Origin: Flammulina velutipes
Taxonomy: Eukaryota > Basidiomycota > Agaricomycetes > Agaricales > Physalacriaceae
Direction: 5' to 3'
Length of the DNA stretch: 64,000 bases
Assembly: GCA_011800155.1 (NCBI GenBank)
Contig: CM022376.1
Span: 992,001-1,056,000, forward strand
Part shown: positions 55,221 through 64,000 of the stretch, piece by piece
Position numbering within the stretch: position 1 is the first letter of the stretch
How the letters are laid out: each line of letters begins with the position of its first letter
Made by a program: the position numbers and the translations under genes
Notes under the pieces: model-generated
What the model saw: the letters and a program-made list of their open reading frames with translations, nothing else
Told to the model about the DNA's origin: nothing
Database searches by the model: none

Positions 55221-56425
55221 ATCGTAGTCGATAACTGTGTATACAATGCTAAGTATGGACTACCATACTGACGATTCAAGACATACCTCTGGGGAATGCA
55301 GACAGGTACGCGTAGTCATTATTGACATCGATGGCTTTGACTTTCTCCCTATAATAGACCCATTAGTGAATGAAGATGGAAAAGCAATCGCAGTCAGAGG
55401 TATACCAAAAGTGGGGGTAGGGAGTTTGCACACAATCAACCATTAGGCAACAAAAAGACAGAGGGACGACGATGGAAGTCACAAATGAGGGCTGCCATCT
55501 GCGAACTGTAGGAGCTTAAGAGGGAAGTTTTACGGCTGTCCTAGCGCCTTAATAGGCCGACGTACTACAACGTATGTGATTTGTATGGGCTGTACTGAGC
55601 TGCACTAAAAAGCCCGAAATGATTTTGATGGCACAGAGGACAGCTCAACGTAAGTAAGTACTGGGTGGGTTATCTGCCATGCCGGGGTTAACTGCCATTT
55701 CCCACGGGTTATTTGCCAGTCCCGGCGGTCCGCTGTCCCGATGAATGTTGAGGCTCTCGCGTCGCACGAGGATATGGGACCGCATTGCAGATGGGACCAT
55801 TTATTCTGCATTACCACTGGATTATAATTACCATGAGGGTCTAACAGCAATATTTGAGTATCTCAGGACCGAAGAATCGCCAAAAAATATAAATACAATC
55901 AATCCTCCGCCACCTCACAGCCCGTGCCCCCTCTCATCGCCTCGTTTTATGTCTCCTCCCTCCCATTGAGCCTAGTACACTGCTTCCATACTCTTCATTT
56001 GCTCTCATACTGCCGCCAGCGGCTTGATCAAGCGCAATGGAAGAAATGGGGGCGTCAAAAGAAGAGGTGAGACCTTGTCGAGGAGTTCAATCGTGTAAGG
56101 GAGATGTGTGCTCGTCGACGTTGGAAGAAGAACTGTAGGAGAAATGAGTAATATTTCGAATTGGTTACAGTATGAACTAAATATGTTGTCCCATGGTATA
56201 AGCGAGAAACTCTGTGGATGCACTGACGTTGTGCTCAGTGAAGGGCAAACCTACCAGTGTAAAACTACGACGGTGTTGAAATGTGCAACGTTCACTGAAG
56301 TGCGCAATCGAGAGTGCCACCGGCAATGTCCGATATGGATTTCTCCTTCCTTTTTTAATTCTTTTTCTTTTGTTTCCCATCCAAGATACCCAGTACATTG
56401 AGCGGAAAACCGAGGACAGCACTCT
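55221..56425. other. Intergenic; short direct repeats at 55668-55722
   Basis: No gene seen. At 55668-55722 a motif of the form GGGTTA(T/A)NTGCCA occurs three times at about 22-bp spacing. No other structure is recognised. Confidence 0.4.
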
Positions 56426-56840
56426 AGGAGGACCCCGGCATATACGGTCAGAGGTCCGATCCAAAAATCCTGTTTTTGAGCCATTTCTGTCCGTGGAAGT
56501 CGATGGAATATGTACGAGTTTGACCTCGGGGCTGCCCTCTTCTCATTGGTCCATCATTTTTCCATTTTCGTTTGTCTCCGCCACATTTCTTTTTCAAGCG
56601 CCAGCGAGGGCTGGTTTAGGAGCCTGGTTTTCGTCCTGTAATGGCCGTAAAGGGCCCAAAATCTAGTGCGCAACCCCGGAATGATGACTTCGGCAACCGA
56701 GAGATGCACAATTTGTATCGGACATTGGTACCGGCGGCTCTTTTGTATACGAGTTTTGCCTCAGACATGTACCCTTCAAAATGTCCGAAAATGTACTACT
56801 TTTGTATCGGACCTCATACCGCATAATATGCCGGGGTCCT
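56426..56840. mobile_element. MITE-like element with 8-bp target duplication (hAT-like)
   Basis: The ends are inverted repeats sharing AGGACCCCGGCATAT and, inward, GAGGTCCGAT; the left end has an extra AGG. The element is flanked on both sides by the 8-bp direct repeat AGCACTCT (56418-56425 and 56841-56848), the target-site length of hAT transposons. The 415 bp contain no transposase, so it is non-autonomous. A GTATCGGAC motif recurs inside. Confidence 0.75.
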
Positions 56841-56848
56841 AGCACTCT

Positions 56849-57289
56849 GTTACTACTACTACTAGCTTTGCGATGGCAAGTTGGCTTCATGTTGAACTCT
56901 ATGATTTATATAATTTGATGTTCTGGAAAATGTGCAAAGTTTATCTGTGTTCACCATGTAAGATAACACTATACTTCGACGAGAACTTGTCATTGCAATT
57001 TGAAGTCTTTGTTGGATACGATACTACTGTAATATTCGAGGAAGGGGAAACGTGGTCAACCACGGCGAGCATACCACAGGTTACCATATAAACAAGGCGT
57101 GATAGTGATGGGAGGTGAGAAAATATAAGGAAAGAGGCCTAGCCAATCTCTGCGACGGACTGGAGGCTTTGCGACCAAAGAAATCACGGATTCGCATTGA
57201 ATTGATACCATAGAGCTCAGTGCGCCGTCTCGAAGGAAGAACTACGATATCCGTTCCAACAGCTTTCGAATGACGAACTTGGCATGACT
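56849..57289. other. Intergenic, nothing recognised
   Basis: Sequence between the MITE and the 3' end of the second zinc-finger gene; no gene seen. Confidence 0.5.
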
Positions 57290-59300
57290 TCAATCGGCAT
57301 CCGCCATCCTCTTGCGATGAGAGCACTTTCCCTCGTGTCGAGGGACAGACGTAGAGTCAGCGAGGACCATCTGACACTTAGAGCATTGGTGTACCCTCCC
57401 AGAATGCTTGTCACGTGTATGACCTATGAGTGGTTTAGGTCCGTAAGCCGAAGATCTATAAGAATTGCACTGACGGTAGTAACTCGAGGAAGAACGAAAT
57501 CCAGGACTCTTGCAGCCAGGAACATTACAAGGAATGAGGGTGCTACCTCCCGGCGACGGAGCGTCCTGCTGATCGACGCGCAGTGACATAGATGGGAGGG
57601 TAGGTGGATAGCTGGCTTGGTTGCGAACAGATTCTGCGTCAGAGAGCTGGTGATACCTATCTGGAAAAGGTGCCAGAATACTCGACGGTGGTCGGGAATA
57701 CGCCCCAAAACTTGCACCTGAACAATTCAGCTTTTCGACTTGGGCCTCGTAAGTGTTCAGTCGAGAGTTCTGGGTCAGATCGTTTTGTTCTCTGCTGGGC
57801 TGCAGAGTATCGATGGGGTATGTCACCGTCGCGTCTCGTTGATGGTGAGGCTGCGATACTTGGGTGCCACTGGTCGACGGCGAAGCGTACTGCCAAGGAA
57901 AATCATTGGATTGGTTGGGAACAGACTCAAAGTGCGAGAGTTGTTGATCGCTATTCCCTGATGAGAGATATGCTCCAGGGCCAGTGGAGAAACCTAACAG
58001 TAGTCGTCCGTACGTCTCAAAACTGCGATCCACTCCATCGATCCCGTCATTATTGTGCTGAGCGCTCCAAGATTGAGCCGGGGCATATTGTCCTCCCAGC
58101 GGTGAGCCGGGGTAACGCTGAAGAGAACGCGGGACGGTGAATGTGTCGGCATTCGTCGGTATGCTGTGGGATTGAATGGTTGTCGACTGAGGAAGAGCGG
58201 AGTAGCGATGATGAGAATCGCTAGGCAAAGAGCCACCGCGTGAAAGCTGCTCAATATCATTCCCCGATTAGAAAAGGGTTCCCAGGCTAGTCAGAAGACT
58301 CACCGAGAGTGGTGTATTCGTGACAGGATGACTTGAACCTTCATCTGGCCTTTTGACGAGGTTCCGGTAAAGTTGAGCGCTCCCATACTGGCCCAGACTG
58401 TATTGCCCATCGCTAGATTGGACGTGACCAATACCATTTGGGGGAACGGAACCAGTGCTGGCGCTTCTGTAACGAGTATCCCTATGGATCATCCCACTAC
58501 TCAGGCTGTGTGCAAAATATGGGATCGAATCGATGTGCCTCTCCTCGATAGAGTAGATACCATTAGGATGGACGGCGGGACCTTCATAGAGATTCGAAAA
58601 GTCTGAGAGACGCTGGTGAGTCGATCAGCATCGTTCAGTAGCAGGAACCTCACTGCTACGTCTCTCAGGCCGGGAGTTCTGTGAGTTCTGGGCACTGTCA
58701 TACGGGCCGTTGGACAGGCCGTCCACGACTTGGGCGCCATAGATACCGTTAGCGGGGACAGGACCAGTGCTGAAGTTTCCATGAAGGAGATCTGAGAGGA
58801 ACTGGAGGTGAGTCGAAGTTGGCGTACAGTGGCAGAGACCCCACCACGTCTCTCGTGCTGAATTTCGCTACGGTTTTGTTGGGTGAGTGAAAATTGGTTC
58901 GGAGGATTGTAATGTCCGGAGTGAATACCCAGGCCATCAGCCTGGACGCCGGGGTCAGTGTTTGAGTTCTCGTAAAAATGGTCTAAACACTATTTAAGTC
59001 GACGGTATCACGCAGACATTGTTGTAAGGATGAACTCACCAAGACCAGTCGGGGATATTTGGTTAACCTGAATTCCGCCATCATTGCGCTGTGCCCTCGG
59101 ATGGTCAATCGAAACATTGCCCCATCCATGGCTGGACTGAATCCCATTGGACGTGCTGGAGTCGGGATGAGCCCTATTATGAAGAGAATCTGGAGACGCT
59201 GGTGAGCCGCAGTATCCAGGATATCAGGACGCTAACTCTACTCACTAAAGAGTCCGTCGTGAGAACCGGCTGTGTTGGAAATCAGAGAACAAGGGTATGC
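57290..59300 (-). CDS. C2H2 zinc-finger protein, paralogue 2 (5' end unresolved)
   Basis: Larger relative of the gene at 54264-55220. The last exons encode the fingers: IPCNVPGCKSPGFRSSSSYY, an intron, R/HTRDKH, then CSKCQMVLADSTSVPRHEGK. The intron (57474-57424) cuts at the same site as in paralogue 1. Upstream, several exons on the minus strand give a Ser/Gln/Asn-rich region (SAQHNNDGIDGVDRSFETYG; QPSREQNDLTQNS). Four or five of these exons are related to one another: each starts after a GTCTC(T)CAG-like acceptor and carries an NGI motif (TSNGIQSSHGWGN, PANGIYGAQ, HPNGIYSIEE, PPNGIGHVQSS). A first exon was not found, so the 5' limit is approximate. Likely a nuclear regulator. Confidence 0.6.
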
Positions 59301-60890
59301 CTGACGGTTCAGGACCCACCACTATGAGCCATTATCGAGACGAAGAGGGAGTCGTGGCTGGTTGAAGGGCGGATTTCGGTATATATACGCAGCGAACAAA
59401 AGGCTGTCCTGACGTCCTATCATGAGGTGAATAACAGCCTACATCCCGTTTGATGCACCATAGGTGCTATGAGACAGCCCAATAGTACATACTTACCTCC
59501 GAACGATACAGCCTATAGAGATTGTTGAGGAAGAAGGAAGGGACGAAGTTCAGCCACAAGACTACCAACCGATCGTAACGTTACTATTTTTCTGCTGTCC
59601 TCGAGCTCTCAAATCCGCCGATAAGTGGATTTTGGTGGCGGTGTTTGACCCAATCAGTCCCGGATTGATGTAATATTGAATCCACATAAGGTCAATTTTC
59701 AGCAGATCGACTGCGCAGCGCATATGAAGAGCCCAACGAGCCATGTCCAGTGCGCTTTGGCATCTCAGCGTGACGTACAACGCTTCGAAGAAAGCACTAT
59801 GTGCCATTATCAGGCGTCATGTATCAAAGACTTGAAAGATCATACTCGGTGGCATACCTCTCAGTAGTAATGCAAGGAAAGTCGCAAAAGCTTCCGGAGG
59901 ATATCGTACGTGTGCATGAGAATAGACGCCGTCTTGAGTCATTCTTTATGTCTTGGTGCCATCGGCGACTATGAAGGTGCTAGTTTGGGTAATCGACAAT
60001 AGGTTCTATATTGCATGGAAAGGTAAGTCAAACACACCCTAAACAGAAGCGCACAAGGTTTCCCTTCGTAGAAAGGAGTAGAAGTGGGCTACCAATGCTT
60101 CCAGCTAGGTATTATTACAGCCCAAACGAAATAAAACGCAAGAAGACTGCGGTCTGCGTCGTTTGCTGATGATGAGGGTTCCGAGAAGCATTTCGATCAC
60201 GTGCTCTGACGCGTCAAGAAATCGCGCCCGCCGATCACTCTCCGGCGCGACAAGCGATCGAGGATTTGGAAAGTACGAGAGAGAGTAGATACCATCACTT
60301 CGTACATTGAAGAACTTGTTTGAACTTACGGAACGAAGCAAGCCGTCGCATATTCTTTCCTCGCAGTCGACAATGCCAAGGGCACATACCGAAAGTCTGA
60401 AACACGATCTTTAAGATGGCTACTGTCAGTGACGAAGAGCAACAAGTAGGACGCGTCCGTGGAGTGGGAGGGACTGAGGGGAGGTCGTCATCTTCGTCTT
60501 CTGTACATTCATGAGGAGGGAAGAAGAGGAAGTGAGTCACTACGCACTGTGTTGTCCGGTGCCAAAGATCCTTTGCTAACCAGAATGCCAGTCTCCTAAT
60601 ACCTTGCTCGTGGGTAACGACAAGAAGTCGAAAAATATGACAGGCTACTTTATATAAGTTGAACCCGTGCAAGTAGCTGTTAGCTGTATTAGCATGCAAA
60701 CCAGCTGTTCACTGAGGGCTATGCAACTGATCGAATGATGATCAAGCACTGTACAAAATGCATCTACATGACCTATGCCTCGAAGGGGATAAGACCGAAT
60801 TTGGTAAGATTGGCGGGCCTTCCGCCATCCCAGTGAGCGCCACGTACAAAGCCAATCTTCGTCACCGTTCAGCACGAACAGAACAGCTCC
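59301..60890. other. Intergenic; no supported gene
   Basis: Only short open stretches. One on the plus strand near 59800-59867 ends CIKDLKDHTRWHTSQ, vaguely finger-like, but without a proper Cys pair. I see no domain, RNA gene or clear repeat. Confidence 0.4.
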
Positions 60891-61140
60891 GCACACCCCG
60901 CAATTGCTTGCACTAAGGATATCCCAGCATGTACGCTGATTTTGATGGGCTGTTCTCCTTGCGGACCAATGAACGTACGAGCTCATGTTCACCACCTTGA
61001 TCAGAAGAGGACAGCTGTTACGTAGTGGTCAGCCCGGGTGTGGCATCCGTACAATGCACTCTGCCTAATGAATTGGCGCCAATACAGCGTATGATACAGC
61101 TTTGATATGCCGAAGTAGACAGCTGCAATATAGTGGTCAG
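60890..61140 (-). pseudogene. Fragment of a duplicated amidohydrolase gene
   Basis: On the minus strand, 60985-60880 reads FIGPQGEQPIKISVHAG when frames are joined, matching FIGAHGEQPIGLNYHAE of the amidohydrolase gene (about 61945-61895), including the following Gly-rich AIAGCAE/TRAGGLTNYE tract. GTGGTCAGCC repeats near 61026 and 61135 and a related piece near 62010 suggest duplicated intron borders. No long frame remains. Confidence 0.5.
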
Positions 61141-61546
61141 CCTAGAGTCATAACTACACACAACACAGCCTGATGGAACCTTGCGTGCAGCCGCGAGGCA
61201 GTAAACACGCAGTCTCTGCGGGTGGCGATGTACCCATCATGATCATGATCAAGCCTCTCGAAATTTGAGATGCTCAGTAGAAAACATGTCGATATTCCCT
61301 CTGTCCAGGAACCAACTGTTACCACCTACGCCGAGGAGGAGCGGTTCCCGTTGTACTCAGATCTCGCAAAAGGCCAATGGCCGACTACCTCAGAATAATT
61401 CCGGGCCGCCTGAGGTGACGAGTATGGATCACTAAGTACAAAAAATATGTCCGTTGGTAATTGACGTTTGTAAAGCAGAGCAAAGTCCTAGGGCCACAGT
61501 AAGTTGAAAATACATCTCTTCACAGTTCAAAAACCCACGGCGCCGT

Positions 61547-64000
61547 TTATGGATTGAAGGGAGGCATAGTCTGTTTCCCCCCCTCCACAGGCCAAAGCTC
61601 AGTCATCGTATCCGCCTCCCACACACGTCCACCCCTCGCCACATACTGTATCTTGAGCGACTCCAACATTCCACCGTCCAAAATATCGACACCAGGCTCA
61701 AAAACGATAAAATCGGCAAGCTTCCCAGCGCTCAACGACCCAAGTGATGAGTATAGCCCAAGAGTTTGAGCTGCATGCGAAGTCGCCGCTCGATATACCT
61801 TCGTTACCAGTCAGTGCTTAGGACGAACAGACTGATCAAAACAACATTACCTCATAGTTCGTCAAGCCGCCTGCTCGTGTGAAGAACATCTCGGCATGGT
61901 AGTTGAGTCCGATAGGCTGTTCTCCGTGCGCTCCGATGAAGGTCTTCAATCCCAAGTCCACCATCTTTGCAATAGACGCAGAAGTGTTGAAAAGCTGGAA
62001 AGCTATCATAAAGTAGTCAGCCCCTATGTCTAAAATGCACTAACAAAAAACATACAGGACAAAGGTCGAGCAGTCGACTCAGTCAAGCCTTCAAGGATAC
62101 TCTCTGGGACGAACTGGCGAAGCCTATAACATGTTTAGCGCGCGTCGGCCAAACATATAAGTCCTTACTTTTCGACATTCGGCACGTCAACTTTTGCCCA
62201 AACGAACTGTTCTCCGAATGCTCCACCATAACTGACGAGATGGGTAGGGCTGGCCCCGGTACCGCTCAACGCGTACAGGTTCAGGACATCGTCGTACAAT
62301 ACAGGGATTGGAATAGCATGTTCGACTGTGGTCATCCCTGGAGATGGACAATAAGAGATAGTGAATTTTTTGGAGAAATTTGACATACCATCCAAGATAT
62401 AAGTCAAATCCCAATCATAGTTCATTCCACCCTCCGGAACGCAGAGCATGCTCAAGTTTTGGGCTGCCAGAAGGAGGCGCTGACGATATGCCCTGTCACC
62501 AGTCAGCGGAGTGAAGCATGTTGGACACTCTGACTGGCATACCTGGAGGGGAGGTTGTAGTTCTTGTACGAGGTACTAATCGGCCCGCCCTCAGCCTTGA
62601 TTCGGATGAGAGCAGACTTGGCTTCAGTCATGTCAACGATATCGTGGTGAAGTCCCGGGATGCCCGCCCCGTAAATGGGAGCGCCTGTCTGAAAGATCCG
62701 CGGTCCAATAGAGTGACCTTGTTCAACCCTACTACGCTCGATATATCCTTGAACGTTGTCCGCGCTGGGGCTATAACACAATAAGGGATCACGAAGTACC
62801 AGTCATCGAAGGACCACCTACTTGTGAAGTGTCGTCACGCCGTACGACAAGAAGGTCTGCAGCTCCCACGACGTCGCAGGCGTTGGGTTTCCGAAACCAT
62901 TCCAGTGCGCGTGCATATCGATAAATCCTGGAATGATGAATGCTACGTGCCATCAACGTCATGTTCTTCCCGATGGTAATAGTCAACACATACCTCCCTG
63001 TACATCAAAAACCGTGGCGCCATCCGGTATGGTCACCGAGCCCGAGGCCGAAGCGGATTCAATAACGCCTCCACGAACGACCAAGACGCCGTCAAGAATG
63101 AGATCCGTCTCCAATTTGCCAGTCTCCATCGTCAACAAAGTCGCATTTGAAATCACGATAACATCCGATGATCCCGCGTCAGCCTTCAAGCGCGCAATGT
63201 CCGTTGAATGCTCAACGACAATCTCCTCGTACTCAAGAATCGTCTTCGTGCATGCAATTCCAAATGTCTGTTGGTCCGACTTGATCGTGGACGCACATTT
63301 GTTGAGCTTATCGAGTTCAAGGGAGTGCAAGTAGGGACCTGCGAGACGGTTAGTTGTAGCCCTCAAGAAGATTTAGCTACTTACCCAAGAACCAGAATAT
63401 CTTCTTTCCATCGCCACTGAATGTGACGTCATGTCCTCCATCCAAACTCAACCTTGCCAACCCACTCGTTGCATTCCCCGGCTTAGACCAGACAGGTTCG
63501 TCCTCCTTCACGTTCTTCCCGGGCGCAATGTAGACATGGTAGAAGTCGACGAAGGCCACAGCGTCAAGATCAAAAGCGTTCGTGGCGCCGGTCATCCACT
63601 TCCAAATGAATTTCCAGTCCAGCGTGAACGCGGTCTGAGCGGAAACGGAGACCGCTAGCTCGCTCGACATCCTGCCCGATGCGAGGTTGTGATGGGGTGG
63701 TCTACCATCAACGTCCGCGGCGGCGGCCAAATCGATGATGAATGCGCGGGAGGACTGCTGAACGAGGAGTTTGGCGTCGGATCCGGCCAAAAACCTCATG
63801 TTGAGGAGGTCGCCAGTGTCGATCTCTGAGGGAATGAATCGAATGTCGGATGCTGCGACCTCTTTCCCATCGGGGGTGGTTGCGACATTTGCAAGGTAAA
63901 GGCCGGGGGAGGCAGTGGCAACAATGTCGCCAGTCAAGTAATCACCGCTGATCTTCACGAATGCGATAATACTTTGTGACTCTTTGATTCGAGAGATGAC
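61547..64000 (-). CDS. Beta-propeller/amidohydrolase fusion, 5' end beyond window
   Basis: The carboxy-terminal two thirds of a large enzyme; the gene continues past the right edge. The upstream part (63958-63377) has TolB/PD40-like propeller features (LARLSLDGGHDVTFSGDGKK; VATTPDGKEVAAS). The downstream part is an amidohydrolase-family TIM barrel: the N-terminal composite strand (VIVISNATLLTMETG), the metal motif FIPGFIDMHAHW, TTVEHAIPIP, FIGAHGEQPIGLNYHAE and the late strand SLSAGKLADFIVFEPGVDI. The usual reaction is metal-dependent hydrolysis of a C-N bond (cyclic amides, dipeptides); the substrate is unknown. At least six short introns. Such propeller-amidohydrolase fusions are familiar in bacteria and also occur in fungi. 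The end is at 61547 (MPPFNP). Confidence 0.82.

Noticed and set aside
59676..59867. Possible zinc finger on the plus strand ending HTRWHTSQ
   Set aside because: Cys spacing does not fit C2H2, and there is no adjacent coding context.
1..64000. tRNA or rRNA genes
   Set aside because: I found no convincing B-box/cloverleaf combination or rRNA core sequence when reading both strands.

Overview
The window is nuclear DNA of a filamentous fungus, most likely a basidiomycete (Agaricomycetes). Genes are dense and split by many 40-60 bp GT-AG introns. The NLR type found here (four-helix N-terminus, NB-ARC, 42-residue TPRs) and the DUF7598-like membrane protein point the same way. I cannot name the genus. 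No rRNA or tRNA gene, CRISPR array or telomere was seen.

Left part (1-24 kb). A truncated metallophosphoesterase gene runs off the left edge, followed by an intact-looking short-chain dehydrogenase. From 2.7 to 24 kb there is one intact gene (NLR-A, 7.3-11.1 kb) in a field of decayed sequence. By exon-level comparison with intact genes in the same window I assign most of this debris to two sources: 5' exons of NLR genes (minus strand, 2.7-3.9 and 11.7-14.6 kb), and copies of a Munc13/Ync13-like C2-MUN gene whose intact version lies at 42.2-47.0 kb. The Munc13-like copies are on the plus strand at 5.0-6.6, 16.4-17.6 and 18.0-19.5 kb and on the minus strand at 19.6-21.5 and 22.1-23.2 kb.

NLR cluster (7.3-37.6 kb). 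Four plus-strand paralogues (A 7325-11079, B 24585-28578, C 30976-33883, D 34396-37575) share four exons with identical intron phases (0,0,2). Each encodes a predicted MLKL/HeLo-like four-helix domain, a repeat-bearing linker, an NB-ARC ATPase and a C-terminal TPR array of 12, 15, 7 and 8 units. The pattern fits a cytosolic sensor/effector family involved in non-self recognition or regulated cell death, evolving by birth and death. The B array is almost homogeneous except at a few positions per repeat. A short TA-flanked inverted-repeat element sits just upstream of NLR-A. A small secreted Cys-rich protein with a poly-acidic tail lies between B and C on the minus strand.

Housekeeping block (37.8-48.7 kb): an ER Hsp70 of the Lhs1/GRP170 type ending in HDEL, divergent from a four-TM membrane protein; the Munc13/Ync13-like exocytosis or endocytosis factor; and an intact metallophosphoesterase paralogous to the one at the left edge.

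Right part (48.9-64 kb): an aldo/keto reductase, a small SRPBCC-fold protein with a 12-nt microexon, a secreted FAD-linked (PCMH) oxidase, two related C2H2 zinc-finger proteins on either side of a hAT-like MITE, a decayed fragment of an amidohydrolase gene, and a beta-propeller-amidohydrolase fusion running off the right edge.
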